A stretch of 64,000 bases of DNA. Origin: a bacterium. Its GTDB lineage: Bacteria > Bacillota > Clostridia > Lachnospirales > Lachnospiraceae. Of this stretch, positions 16,894 to 25,425 are shown piece by piece. Within the stretch, counting starts at the first letter, position 1. The number at the start of each line of letters is the position of its first letter. Where the stretch lies: assembly GCA_022774325.1 (NCBI GenBank), contig JALFNN010000017.1, positions 1 through 64,000 of the forward strand. The letters are read 5' to 3'. A model generated the notes under the pieces. That model was not told where the DNA came from, ran no database searches, and saw only the letters and a list, made by a program, of their open reading frames with translations. The position numbers and the translations under genes were made by a program.

Positions 16894-17724
16894 ATGAAAA
16901 AGTTAATTTCAATGGGCCTTACTCTAGCCATGATTCTTTCGCTTGCAGCCTGCGGCGGTTCCGGATCGAAGACAGAGGAAAATAAGGAAACAAAGACAGA
17001 AAATACTTCCAGTAAACAGACCGATATGGAATATGTGAAAGAAAAAGGAACTCTGGTTGTTGGTATCACCGATTTCGAGCCGATGGACTATAAAGATGAG
17101 AACGATGAATGGATCGGTTTCGATGCTGATATGGCAAAAGCTTTTGCAGAAAGCCTGGGTGTTGATGTTGAATTCGTCGAGATCGACTGGGATAACAAGA
17201 TCATGGAGCTTGACGGAAAGACGATCGATTGTGTATGGAACGGTATGACTCTTACAGATGAAGTAACAAGTTCTATGGAATGTTCCAACGCTTACTGCAA
17301 CAATGCACAGGTTGTCATTGTTCCAGCTGACAAGAAAGACCAGTATCAGGATGCAGACAGTATTTCCGGACTTACGTTCGCAGTAGAATCAGGAAGTGCC
17401 GGCGAAGCCGCAATCAGCGACCTTGGAATCAATTACACATCCGTAAAATCTCAGGCTGACGCACTGATGGAAGTTGCTGCAGGAACATCAGATGCTGCCG
17501 TGATCGACTCTCTGATGGCAGCTGCCATGGTCGGTGAGGGAACCGGATATGAGAACCTGGCCTACACATTCGGACTGAACAGCGAAGAATACGGCGTTGG
17601 ATTCCGTAAGGGTTCTGACCTTGCCAAGGCTCTGAACGATTTCTTCTCATCCAGCTATGCGGATGGCAGCATGATGGAATGTGCTGAGAAATACGGTGTT
17701 CAGGCAGCACTTATTGAACAGTAA
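16894..17724 (+). CDS. Amino-acid ABC transporter substrate-binding lipoprotein
   Basis: A 276-residue SBP_bac_3 family protein. A signal peptide ends in a lipobox (LSLAACGG, lipidated Cys about residue 20), followed by a low-complexity K/E/T/S linker and the two-lobe binding domain. GTLVVGITDFEPMDYKDENDEWIGFDADMAKAFAE is the family N-lobe signature; the Asp and Arg positions that bind the amino acid group are in the usual places but do not tell which amino acid is carried. It is first in a three-gene polar amino-acid importer. A hairpin after it probably makes its mRNA more abundant than that of the membrane genes. Confidence 0.95.
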   Translation: MKKLISMGLTLAMILSLAACGGSGSKTEENKETKTENTSSKQTDMEYVKEKGTLVVGITDFEPMDYKDENDEWIGFDADMAKAFAESLGVDVEFVEIDWDNKIMELDGKTIDCVWNGMTLTDEVTSSMECSNAYCNNAQVVIVPADKKDQYQDADSISGLTFAVESGSAGEAAISDLGINYTSVKSQADALMEVAAGTSDAAVIDSLMAAAMVGEGTGYENLAYTFGLNSEEYGVGFRKGSDLAKALNDFFSSSYADGSMMECAEKYGVQAALIEQ

Positions 17725-17733
17725 TGATTTTCC

Positions 17734-17764
17734 GAATAGAGAGCGGTTCCTCCGCTCTCTATTC
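17734..17764 (+). terminator. Intercistronic hairpin after the binding-protein gene
   Basis: A perfect 13-bp stem (17734-17746 with 17752-17764) and 5-base loop, followed by only a weak T-rich stretch. The next operon gene starts 70 bp later on the same strand, so it likely acts as a partial terminator or mRNA stabiliser that raises binding-protein levels. Confidence 0.65.
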
Positions 17765-17833
17765 ATTTACATTCCACTTACGTATCATAATGCGTAAAAT
17801 ACAATCTATTTTTGGAGAAAGCAGGGTATCCCT

Positions 17834-18520
17834 ATGAATCAGATTATGGAACAGATGCCGATTGTCATCAACGCTTTGAATGTCGGCTTTTTACAAACAT
17901 TAAAACTTTTCTTTGTGACACTGATCGGCGCATTTCCGCTCGGACTTATCATCGCCTTCGGTTCCATGTCACGTTTTAAACCACTTAGCTATTTGACCAA
18001 GCTTTTCGTCTGGATTATCCGTGGTACTCCTCTGATGATCCAGCTTCTCATTATCTTTTACTTTCCGGGGCTGGTCCTTCACAATCCTATCTGGGGCGGC
18101 GGTGAAGGAGGACGTTTCCTGGCAGCTTCCGTTGCGTTCATTATCAACTATGCATGCTATTTTTCAGAAATCTACCGCGGCGGGATCCAGGGTGTTCCGG
18201 TAGGTCAGGAAGAAGCCGGACTGGTACTTGGTATGACAAAAAGTCAGATTTTCTTCAAAGTAACGCTTCTCCAGATGATCAAACGTATCGTTCCTCCGAT
18301 GTCCAATGAGATCATCACCCTTGTCAAAGATACTTCTCTTGCCCGCATTATCGCACTGCAGGAGATCATCTGGGCCGGTCAGGCGTTCATGAAAGGATCC
18401 CACGGTATTTCCGGTCAGATCTGGCCGCTGTTCTTTACAGCTGTTTATTACCTTATATTCAACGGTATTGTAACGGTACTGTTGGGCCGCTTAGAGAAAA
18501 AGCTGGATTATTTCAGATAA
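17834..18520 (+). CDS. Amino-acid ABC transporter permease
   Basis: A 228-residue HisM/GlnP-type membrane subunit of a polar amino-acid importer, with about five hydrophobic helices. The family loop contacting the ATPase (EAGLVLGMTKSQIFFKVTLLQM, the EAA motif) is near residues 130-150. FVWIIRGTPLMIQLLIIFY near residue 60 is the usual TIGR01726 segment. It lies between the binding protein and the ATPase and would work as a homodimer. Confidence 0.95.
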   Translation: MNQIMEQMPIVINALNVGFLQTLKLFFVTLIGAFPLGLIIAFGSMSRFKPLSYLTKLFVWIIRGTPLMIQLLIIFYFPGLVLHNPIWGGGEGGRFLAASVAFIINYACYFSEIYRGGIQGVPVGQEEAGLVLGMTKSQIFFKVTLLQMIKRIVPPMSNEIITLVKDTSLARIIALQEIIWAGQAFMKGSHGISGQIWPLFFTAVYYLIFNGIVTVLLGRLEKKLDYFR

Positions 18521-18535
18521 AGGAGAAAGAAAACA

Positions 18536-19321
18536 ATGGCAATCTTAGAAGTAGAACACATTGGTAAAACGTTTAATCATACAGAAGTTCTGAAGGATAT
18601 CAGTTTCTCTCTCGAAAAAGGGAAAGTCGTATCCATCATCGGTTCTTCCGGAAGCGGTAAGACGACTCTTTTGCGCTGTCTCAATTTTCTGGAAAAACCG
18701 GATGAAGGCGTCATCCGCGTAAATGGTGAAACGCTTTTTGATTCCGCAGATCCTTCGACCTGGCAGGAATCCTCTGTTCGGAAGAAACGTCTGCATTTCG
18801 GTCTCGTCTTCCAGTCATTTAACCTGTTTCCGCAGTATACTGCTCTGGAAAATGTCATGCTGGCGAAGGAACTCCTTGCCAAAGAACAGCCGGATTACAA
18901 GTCACGCAAAAAGGAGATCCACGACGAGATCCGCCTGCTGGCGGAAGATCTTCTTGCACAGATGGGACTTTCAAACAGGATGAACAATTATCCGCACCAG
19001 CTTTCAGGCGGTCAGTGTCAGAGGGTCGCAATCGCCCGTGCTCTTGCGCTGAAACCGGATATTCTTTGTTTTGATGAGCCCACTTCCGCACTGGATCCGG
19101 AACTGACCGGTGAAGTGCTGAAGGTAATCAAAGAACTCGCCGACAAAGAAACCACAATGGTAATCGTAACTCATGAAATGGCCTTTGCAAGGGATGTCGC
19201 ACATCAGGTCATTTTCATGGATGACGGATATATTGTAGAACAGGGTGATCCGAAGGAAGTGTTTGAAAATCCGAAAGAAGAACGAACCAGACAATTCCTT
19301 TCACGATTTAATCAGGGATAA
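18536..19321 (+). CDS. Amino-acid ABC transporter ATP-binding protein
   Basis: A 261-residue GlnQ/HisP-type ATPase. The Walker A motif GSSGSGKTTLLRCLNFLE is near residue 37, the signature HQLSGGQCQRVAIARAL near 155, Walker B DILCFDEPTSALDPE near 178, and the switch histidine in VTHEMAFARD. All catalytic residues are intact. It begins 15 bp after the permease with AAAGGAG upstream and completes the importer. An insert near residue 70-75 (TLFDSADPSTWQESS) is slightly longer than in E. coli GlnQ. Confidence 0.96.
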   Translation: MAILEVEHIGKTFNHTEVLKDISFSLEKGKVVSIIGSSGSGKTTLLRCLNFLEKPDEGVIRVNGETLFDSADPSTWQESSVRKKRLHFGLVFQSFNLFPQYTALENVMLAKELLAKEQPDYKSRKKEIHDEIRLLAEDLLAQMGLSNRMNNYPHQLSGGQCQRVAIARALALKPDILCFDEPTSALDPELTGEVLKVIKELADKETTMVIVTHEMAFARDVAHQVIFMDDGYIVEQGDPKEVFENPKEERTRQFLSRFNQG

Positions 19322-19327
19322 ATTTCA

Positions 19328-19408
19328 GCGTGCCTTTTATAAGCATCTAATTAGCGGCACGCAGAAAAAACAGGACGATAAGCGTTGATGGCGCCTGTCG
19401 TCCTGTTT
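19328..19408. terminator. Paired hairpins ending the ABC operon and the opposite small gene
   Basis: The first stem pairs 19328-19334 with 19356-19362. The second, an 11-bp stem, pairs 19368-19378 with 19398-19408. On the minus strand the second is followed by TTTTTT and ends the 19412-19696 gene; on the plus strand it is followed by a weaker T stretch and can end the ABC operon. Confidence 0.75.
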
Positions 19409-19411
19409 GTA

Positions 19412-19696
19412 TTAAAGCAGTCTTTCAACCTCTTCTTTTGCACATTTCAGTTTATTGATATCTTCCTGTGTTACTTTATCTACACGGAGCCTGGACAGAC
19501 ATTTCTGGAGCGCCGCATTTGCACTCTTCAGCTGCTTCTTGACAGCTTTGTCCATCTGCTTTCTTTCTTCTTTTAATTTCTTCTGTGCCTGGATGACGAT
19601 CTGATTTGCTTCGTCTTTCCAGTCATCCTTGCATTTATAGTAAGCAAGAAGAATCGTCATATCTGCAGCATAGTCTATATATTGATTTTCAAACAT
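19412..19696 (-). CDS. Small helical protein of unknown function
   Basis: 94 residues, strongly charged and helical. The second half (QKKLKEERKQMDKAVKKQL onward) has a coiled-coil-like heptad pattern. No membrane segment or known motif was recognised; two cysteines are present (YKCKDD and KLKCAKEE). AAAGGA precedes the ATG at a suitable distance and a good terminator follows, so it is likely a real gene. It stands alone between the ABC operon and the decayed two-component gene, and no function is proposed. Confidence 0.65.
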   Translation of the reverse strand: MFENQYIDYAADMTILLAYYKCKDDWKDEANQIVIQAQKKLKEERKQMDKAVKKQLKSANAALQKCLSRLRVDKVTQEDINKLKCAKEEVERLL

Positions 19697-19826
19697 CCTT
19701 TATGTCCTTTCGTAAATTTCAAGATAAATATCAATTCTTCCGAATCTTCCACTCATCATATCGGAGAAATCTAAACTGAAACGAAACTCAATTGCCATTT
19801 CACAAAAATTTCATAAACGCATATCA

Positions 19827-20500
19827 CTACCTGGCGTCTTTCGGAAGTTCCACATAGAAGGTTGTGATCCCGTTTCTGCATTCTGCATCGATATCACCAT
19901 AATGCAGCTCGACCACGCGCTTCACGATCGCAAGCCCGATCCCGTTTCCTTCGGAAGAATGTGATTCATCAGCCTGATAAAGTTTGTCAAATATCTTCTT
20001 CTGACTTTCCGGCGGTATCTCCGGTCCTTCATTCGCAATAAAAATCTGGTAATTCTCTCCTTCGTCCATGCATTCTCAAGGAGCAGAGCGCTGGAACGAA
20101 TCTGCTCGGACAGATTGAATTTGGTAATATCAGTCAGAATCGTCTGATTCTCCACCTTTGTCATGTTCATGACATTGGTTGCCATCGCCGAAAGGCGCAG
20201 TGCCTCCTCCTCTATAATATCCAGATATTCTTTCTTTTTGTCTTTCGGAAGATGCTTCGCAGAAACCATCAGGATCGGAAGCGTATTCTGTGATTCCCTG
20301 AGTACTTTAGTGAACTCATATCCGTCCATTTTCGGCATCATGACATCCAGTACAACAAGATCAATGTGCTCCCGATCCATCAATCCCAGCGCTTCCTCCC
20401 CATTCTCAGCCGTGTACACCGTATAATTCTCACTTTCCAGTACCGCTTTATATAAACGACGCGTATTCTTATCATCGTCGACAACAAGTATATGAACCAT
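19827..20500 (-). pseudogene. Collapsed response regulator-histidine kinase remnant
   Basis: From ATG 20500 (GAGGAGG upstream) the frame encodes a response-regulator receiver domain (HILVVDDDKNTRRLYKAVL, phospho-acceptor in VVLDVMMPKMDGYEF, switch PILMVSAK). After about residue 90 it passes directly into the second half of a histidine-kinase dimerisation domain (KEYLDIIEEEALRLSAMA, TKVENQTILTD) without the phospho-accepting His helix. After LLLENAW the frame is wrong, and the end of a HATPase domain (IFIANEGPEIPPES, GNGIGLAIVKRVVE) continues in another frame to 19827. At least two internal deletions are required. The output domain of the regulator and most of the kinase are gone. Confidence 0.85.
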
Positions 20501-20606
20501 TTTCTGCCTCCTCAAATATTCTGTTATGATTATATAATAATAGCCGGAAAAACTAAACTGAGTCTAAGCATTCTTTCATTTTTCATCCCTATTACACCAT
20601 TAAAAG

Positions 20607-20645
20607 AAAAAAAGCACTCTGCATGTTTCCCATACAAAGTGCTCT
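20607..20645 (-). terminator. Terminator of the ilvE-LUD-acyP operon
   Basis: A 13-bp stem with two G-U pairs lies at about 20613-20643 (AGCACT/AGTGCT base). On the minus strand it is followed by seven T. It lies about 20 bp beyond the acyP stop. Confidence 0.85.
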
Positions 20646-20664
20646 CTTTCATCTCACTATATTA

Positions 20665-20934
20665 TCATCTCACATGAAATCCCAGTTCTTCCACCAACGG
20701 AATTTCCAACTCCGCCGCATAATCGATCCGGATAAAATTCCGTGTTCTGAGCTTCTGCACCAGAAGATCAAGCTGTTCTCTCGTTCCCTGCGCTTCCATT
20801 ACCACGGTGCCGTCCCATTCATTTTTCACCCAGCCGGTCACGCCGATCGCCTGCGCAAGATACTGGGCGCTGTACCGGAAACCGACTCCCTGTACATGTC
20901 CGGTAAATGTATACTGTTTTCTGATTTTTTCCAT
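20665..20934 (-). CDS. acyP: Acylphosphatase
   Basis: An 89-residue enzyme that hydrolyses acyl phosphates. The family signature GHVQGVGFRYSAQ places the catalytic Arg at residue 20, and GWVKNEWDGTV places the catalytic Asn at 38; both are present. It starts 9 bp after the LUD gene stop, with AGGA upstream, and is the last gene of the ilvE operon before a strong terminator. Confidence 0.96.
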   Translation of the reverse strand: MEKIRKQYTFTGHVQGVGFRYSAQYLAQAIGVTGWVKNEWDGTVVMEAQGTREQLDLLVQKLRTRNFIRIDYAAELEIPLVEELGFHVR

Positions 20935-20943
20935 CTGAAAATC

Positions 20944-21579
20944 CTAGAATCCAAGTTCTTCATTGACCAGAATGATCTTGATTCTCTTCGGAATCTGACT
21001 GAATCTGGTAATCATCGTCTGACAGCAGATGCATCCCGGAGACTTGCAGTCGGAGCATTGTCCGGTAACGGTACAAGGTGTCTTTCCGAAACGCTGTGCG
21101 TTGACCGGCGCCGCAATATGTTTTGCGCGCGCTCTGGCATCTTCCTCGGAACGCACGACCTTATTCATTCCGATGATCATAAGTACATTCTTCGGTCCGT
21201 ATGCAATGGCAGCTACACGGTTGGCATGTCCGTCAATATTGACCAGGATTCCGTCTTCCGTGATCGCATTGGAGCTTGCCAGGAAGAAATCGCTGAAAAA
21301 TGCCTTTTTGGTAATCTCGGTTCTTTCTTCCGGAGTCTTTGCCAGATCCCGGTCATAGACTTCGTAATTTCTTTCATGAACAGCCTTGATAAGACCGATT
21401 TCCTTTACACTCATGGAACCGCCCCATGCAACAGAGCTTCCTTCCGGCATGAGCTCCAGAGCCTTACAAAGCGCTTCTTCTTTATTTTCCGCATAATAAG
21501 CTTCCATATTGCGGGATTCCAGTGCTTTTATCATCTGCTGTGCCAGCAGTTCATTTCTCTTTTTTGCATTCTGATCCAT
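20944..21579 (-). CDS. LUD-domain protein (LutC-like, DUF162)
   Basis: A 211-residue protein of the lactate-utilisation (LUD) superfamily. GSSVAWGGSMSVKEIGL and ITEDGILVNIDGHANRVAAIAYGPKNVLMIIG are its core segments. The C-terminal cysteine cluster CTVTGQCSDCKSPGCICC is typical of the stand-alone clostridial subgroup and could hold a metal or Fe-S cluster. No LutA or LutB gene is nearby, so a role in lactate oxidation is not shown. Its ATG overlaps the ilvE stop by one base (TAATG), implying translational coupling with the aminotransferase. Confidence 0.85.
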   Translation of the reverse strand: MDQNAKKRNELLAQQMIKALESRNMEAYYAENKEEALCKALELMPEGSSVAWGGSMSVKEIGLIKAVHERNYEVYDRDLAKTPEERTEITKKAFFSDFFLASSNAITEDGILVNIDGHANRVAAIAYGPKNVLMIIGMNKVVRSEEDARARAKHIAAPVNAQRFGKTPCTVTGQCSDCKSPGCICCQTMITRFSQIPKRIKIILVNEELGF

Positions 21580-22604
21580 TATTCAACCACCTTGAGCCAT
21601 CCTTCCGGTGCTTCCAGATGTCCCATCTGAATTCCGGTCAGGGTTTCATACAGCTTCTTGGTAACAGGTCCCATCTCGTCCATTCCGCTCGGGAAGCAGA
21701 TCTCTTTGCCGTGATCCACGATCTTGCCTACCGGTGAGATAACTGCTGCGGTTCCGCAGAGTCCGCATTCTGCGAAATCTTTCACTTCGTCAAAGAATAC
21801 TTCTCTCTCTTCTACTTCCAGTCCGAGATATTCTTTTGCCACATGCAGGATCGAACGTCTTGTGATAGACGGCAGGATACTGTCTGACTTCGGTGTAACG
21901 ACTTTATTGTCCTTTGTTACAAAGATAAAGTTTGCTCCGCCGGTCTCTTCCACTTTCGTTCTGGTCGCAGCGTCCAGATACATATTCTCTGCAAATCCTT
22001 CTTCATGAGCGGTCACGATTGCATGAAGGCTCATCGCATAATTCAATCCGGCTTTGATGTGTCCTGTTCCGTGCGGTGCTGCACGGTCAAAATCGGAAAC
22101 CTTGATCGTAATCGGCTTTGCACCGCCTTTGAAATACGGACCTACCGGTGTTGTAAATACACGGAACTGATATTCATCCGCCGGCTTTACACCGATAACC
22201 GGATTGGTTCCGAACATATACGGACGTACATATAAGGTTGCTCCTGAACCATACGGAGGTACATAAGCTGCATTTGCCTTTACAGTCTGTGCAACTGCCT
22301 CAATAAATCTGTCTTCCGGGAAAACCGGCATTTCCAGTCTTCTTGCGGAATCTGCCATACGTTTTGCATTCAGATCCGGACGAAACATTACAATATGTCC
22401 ATCTTCTGTTGTATACGCCTTCAGGCCTTCAAATACAGTCTGTGCATACTGAAGCACTCCTGCGCACTCATTCAACACTACATTCGCATCCGGTGTAAGT
22501 TCACCTTCATCCCACTTGCCGTCCTTAAAATTAGAAACATAACGCATGTCAGTCTGTACGTATCCAAACCCGAGATTTGACCAGTCAATCTGTTTCTTTT
22601 CCAT
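21579..22604 (-). CDS. ilvE: Branched-chain amino acid aminotransferase
   Basis: A 341-residue fold-type IV PLP aminotransferase of the larger (about 340 aa) IlvE type. It performs the last step of valine, leucine and isoleucine synthesis and the first of their degradation. VFEGLKAYTTEDGHIVMFRPDLNAKRM and HIKAGLNYAMSL (with the PLP-binding Lys) are visible, followed by ETGGANFIFV. It heads its own transcript with a consensus promoter at 22701-22729, separate from ilvBN, and is followed by the LUD and acyP genes. Confidence 0.97.
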   Translation of the reverse strand: MEKKQIDWSNLGFGYVQTDMRYVSNFKDGKWDEGELTPDANVVLNECAGVLQYAQTVFEGLKAYTTEDGHIVMFRPDLNAKRMADSARRLEMPVFPEDRFIEAVAQTVKANAAYVPPYGSGATLYVRPYMFGTNPVIGVKPADEYQFRVFTTPVGPYFKGGAKPITIKVSDFDRAAPHGTGHIKAGLNYAMSLHAIVTAHEEGFAENMYLDAATRTKVEETGGANFIFVTKDNKVVTPKSDSILPSITRRSILHVAKEYLGLEVEEREVFFDEVKDFAECGLCGTAAVISPVGKIVDHGKEICFPSGMDEMGPVTKKLYETLTGIQMGHLEAPEGWLKVVE

Positions 22605-22700
22605 TGTAATTCCTCCATTCCGCTGTCCTTCGGCAGTTGTATTTTTATTATTTTTACTTATTTAATGCTATGGATTTCACACTCTCGAAATCTAAACTTC

Positions 22701-22729
22701 ATTATAATACGACTCCGCCTAAAATTCAA
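22701..22729 (-). promoter_or_regulatory. Promoter of the ilvE operon
   Basis: Minus-strand TTGAAT (22724-22729) and a perfect TATAAT (22701-22706) are separated by 17 bp. The start of ilvE is about 100 bp downstream. No T-box is visible in this shorter leader. Confidence 0.8.
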
Positions 22730-22764
22730 GAGTGCGCTCTGTTTTTTTGTTTTGATCTGTTTTC

Positions 22765-23274
22765 CTATCTCTTCGGCATGGTAATCGCTTCGATTCCCAC
22801 AGTTCCGCCTCTTACCACTTCGATTGACTGGAACTCCGAACGAAGGAACTGAATGATCGCACTGTTTTTGTGCGCCGTGTGAACAAATTCCAAAAGCACA
22901 CTGTCTTTTCCGTAATCGCGTACCTTTGCCTGATAGGTTTGTGCAATCTGGAACAGTTCCGTTTTATCTTCCGGCGTGCAGTTCTTTACTTTGACAAACA
23001 TAAGCTCCTGCATGACTACAGAAATCTCCGTGAAATCAATGACTTTGATCACTTCTACCATTCGGTTCAGCTGTTTCTTGATCTGTTCGTATGTTTCTTC
23101 ATCACTGATCGTTTCGATCGTCATACGGGAGATTGTCGGATCCTCCGTCTTTCCTACAGTCAGGCTCTCCAGATTGTAGCATTTTCCCGAAAACAGGCCG
23201 GAAATCTTGGACAGGACACCCACCTGATTTTCTACATATAATGAAATCCATCTTTTCTTCATTGTATTATCCAT
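22765..23274 (-). CDS. ilvN: Acetolactate synthase small (regulatory) subunit
   Basis: A 169-residue full-length regulatory subunit. The N-terminal ACT domain (WISLYVENQVGVLSKISGLFSGKCYNLESL) binds the feedback inhibitor valine; a C-terminal ALS_ss_C domain follows (about residues 85-160, ending FQSIEVVRGGTVGIEAI). It activates the catalytic subunit IlvB, encoded 12 bp upstream in the same operon, and confers valine sensitivity on it. Both genes lie behind one T-box leader. Confidence 0.97.
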   Translation of the reverse strand: MDNTMKKRWISLYVENQVGVLSKISGLFSGKCYNLESLTVGKTEDPTISRMTIETISDEETYEQIKKQLNRMVEVIKVIDFTEISVVMQELMFVKVKNCTPEDKTELFQIAQTYQAKVRDYGKDSVLLEFVHTAHKNSAIIQFLRSEFQSIEVVRGGTVGIEAITMPKR

Positions 23275-23286
23275 GTCTGCTCCTCC

Positions 23287-25017
23287 TTAATTATCCAGAA
23301 TCATCTCTTCCAATGTTCCGCCCGGCTGTACCATCGGATAGACCTGATCTTCCGGATCCAGAATGAATTCGATCAGTGTCGGTACCTTAAGAGCGCGGTT
23401 TCTCTTTGCTTCTTCAAATGCCGGCTTCATTTCTTCCGGACGGGTTACACGGATTCCCTTTGCTCCGTAACTTTCAGCCAGTTTCACAAAATCAGGCGTA
23501 TATTTCACCGGAGGTTCTTCCCCTCTTCTGGTCGCCGCACCGGAGCGGAGATCCGTCATGGAATAACGTTTGCCATAGAATAATTTCTGCCACTGGCGAA
23601 CCATTCCCAGATATGTGTTGTTAAATACACAAAGGATCAGCGGCAGCTCCTCCAAAACTGCAGTTGCAAATTCCTGAATATTCATCTGCATTCCTCCGTC
23701 ACCGGAAATTGCAATCACGGTGCTGTCCGGATTGCCGATTTGTGCGCCGACTGCACCAGGCAGTCCATATCCCATTGTACCAAGTCCGCCTGACATATAC
23801 ATTCTTGTTTTTTCATTGACTTCCAAATATTGGGAAGTGAACATCTGATGCTGTCCTACATCCGTCACAACGATTGTATCATCCTCTTTAAATACTTCAT
23901 TGATCGTTTCGATAATATCCTGAGCCTGCATCACGCCGTATTTTGGTTTCATCTTCAGCGGATGCTCCTGTTTCCACTCTCCGATTCTTTCCAACCATGC
24001 CGCATTGTCGCCCGGTTCCACATACTCAAGAAGCTTTTCGATGGCCTCCTTCGCATCGGCGACAATCGGGACATCTACTTTGATATTTCTGGAAATCGAC
24101 GCCGTATCAATGTCAATATGCACGATCTGCGCGTTCGGTGCAAATGCATGCAATTTTCCGGTAATACGGTCATTAAATCGGGTACCGATGGAGAAAAGGA
24201 GATCGCATGCACCCACAGCCATATTGGAAGCATAGGAACCGTGCATTCCGAGATTGCCGATAAAGAGCGGGTGATCGGTCGGAATCGCACCTCGTCCCAT
24301 AATCGTTGTCACCACCGGAACATTTGTGATCTCAGCAAATTTGCGAAAGCATGCATTGGCTCCGGAAATATTAACACCTCCGCCCGCAAGGAGCAGCGGG
24401 CGTTTTGCTTTACCGAGCATCTTGATTGCCCTCTTAAGCTGGCCGATATGTACACCTGTGCTCGGTTTATACCCACGGATATTCACAGTCTGCGGATATT
24501 CCGGACTTCCCAGCTCTGCCATCACATCTTTCGGGAGATCCACAAGTACCGGACCCGGGCGTCCTGTTCTTGCAATATAAAACGCTTCTTTGATGATGCG
24601 CCCGAGATCCTCTCTCCTGCTTACCGTCACACCGTATTTGGTAATACTTCTTGTGATTCCTACAATATCAACTTCCTGAAAGGCATCATTTCCGATCAGA
24701 GGTCTGGCCACCTGACCGGTAAAGCATACCAGAGGAACACTGTCATAGTTGGCTGTTGCAAGTCCTGTTACCAGATTCGTCGCACCCGGGCCGCTGGTTA
24801 CAAGACATACGCCTACTTTCCCTGTCGATCTCGCATAGGCATCTGCCGCATGAACCAGTGCCTGTTCATGTCTTGGAAGGATCACCTTTGTATGGTTCTG
24901 CTTATAAAGTTCATCGCTGATGTCGATCGTGCAGGCGCCCGGATATCCGAACATGACCTCTACTCCTTCTTCTTTCAGCGCTTTTACCAATAATTTGTTC
25001 CCCGAAATTTTCTTCAT
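23287..25017 (-). CDS. ilvB: Acetolactate synthase large (catalytic) subunit
   Basis: A 576-residue ThDP-dependent enzyme that condenses pyruvate with pyruvate or 2-oxobutyrate in branched-chain amino acid synthesis. Visible are the catalytic-glutamate region FGYPGACTIDISDELY, the Gly-rich LVTSGPGATNLVTGLA, a central FAD-binding domain, and the ThDP motif GDGGMQMNIQEFATA...NNTYLGMVRQWQ. Length and domain order are standard. Translation starts just after the T-box leader with AAAGGAGG upstream; expression is therefore probably set by tRNA charging. Confidence 0.98.
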   Translation of the reverse strand: MKKISGNKLLVKALKEEGVEVMFGYPGACTIDISDELYKQNHTKVILPRHEQALVHAADAYARSTGKVGVCLVTSGPGATNLVTGLATANYDSVPLVCFTGQVARPLIGNDAFQEVDIVGITRSITKYGVTVSRREDLGRIIKEAFYIARTGRPGPVLVDLPKDVMAELGSPEYPQTVNIRGYKPSTGVHIGQLKRAIKMLGKAKRPLLLAGGGVNISGANACFRKFAEITNVPVVTTIMGRGAIPTDHPLFIGNLGMHGSYASNMAVGACDLLFSIGTRFNDRITGKLHAFAPNAQIVHIDIDTASISRNIKVDVPIVADAKEAIEKLLEYVEPGDNAAWLERIGEWKQEHPLKMKPKYGVMQAQDIIETINEVFKEDDTIVVTDVGQHQMFTSQYLEVNEKTRMYMSGGLGTMGYGLPGAVGAQIGNPDSTVIAISGDGGMQMNIQEFATAVLEELPLILCVFNNTYLGMVRQWQKLFYGKRYSMTDLRSGAATRRGEEPPVKYTPDFVKLAESYGAKGIRVTRPEEMKPAFEEAKRNRALKVPTLIEFILDPEDQVYPMVQPGGTLEEMILDN

Positions 25018-25042
25018 GTAACTACCTCCTTTGTTCTATAAA

Positions 25043-25320
25043 GCAAAAAAACCGCCCCAAACTATTACTAGCTTAGGGCGAATCATCATCCGTGTTACCA
25101 CCTAAATTCAGGAACCGCAGTTCCTGCTCTCTGTCAGTACGGGACATTTCTCCTGTCCGATACCGTTCCCATGTAACGTCGGAATCACGTCGAAGTCTAC
25201 TGAGGCATCAGCCCGTTGGGTTCGCTGCTCGAAGGCTACTTCCATAATTCCATCCCGAAAGCTTACACCGACCGCTTTCTCTCTATGCATCCGGAAATTA
25301 TGTACTCCTCCTTGTCATTG
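25043..25320 (-). promoter_or_regulatory. T-box leader of ilvBN (specifier reads GTA, valine)
   Basis: On the minus strand the leader has a stem I with the AGTA element and terminal AGAGA/GGTCGGTG motifs, the T-box core GGTGGTAACACGG at about 25090-25103, and a terminator hairpin with seven T at 25045-25081. By analogy with the glyQS leader, the specifier loop lies between the helix closing at ATTATG and the CCTTC strand; the codon in register is GTA at 25237-25239. Uncharged tRNA-Val would then favour antitermination, fitting a valine-pathway operon. The T-box call is firm; the codon assignment is by manual folding. Confidence 0.93.
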
Positions 25321-25361
25321 CATTTCACATATTCTTGCTTGTTTCTTTACTGATTGAATCT

Positions 25362-25391
25362 ATTATACTTACCATTACCAGTCTTTGTCAA
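25362..25391 (-). promoter_or_regulatory. Promoter of the T-box-ilvBN transcript
   Basis: Minus-strand TTGACA (25386-25391) and TATAAT (25362-25367), both perfect, with an 18-bp spacer. It lies just upstream of the T-box stem I and just downstream of the folA stop. Confidence 0.88.
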
Positions 25392-25425
25392 TGATAGTTC
25401 TTGCATATTTTCTTGATGTTTTTTG

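Noticed and set aside
22728..22750. A possible terminator after ilvN (AGAGTGCGCTCT then seven T)
   Set aside because: The T run is on the plus strand, the stem is only 4 bp, and no plus-strand gene ends there.
23830..24993. A 387-residue plus-strand open frame
   Set aside because: It is entirely antisense to ilvB and rich in Cys, His and Arg.
25108..25290. A 60-residue frame in the ilvBN leader
   Set aside because: It lies inside the T-box RNA and follows its stems; it has no ribosome binding site.
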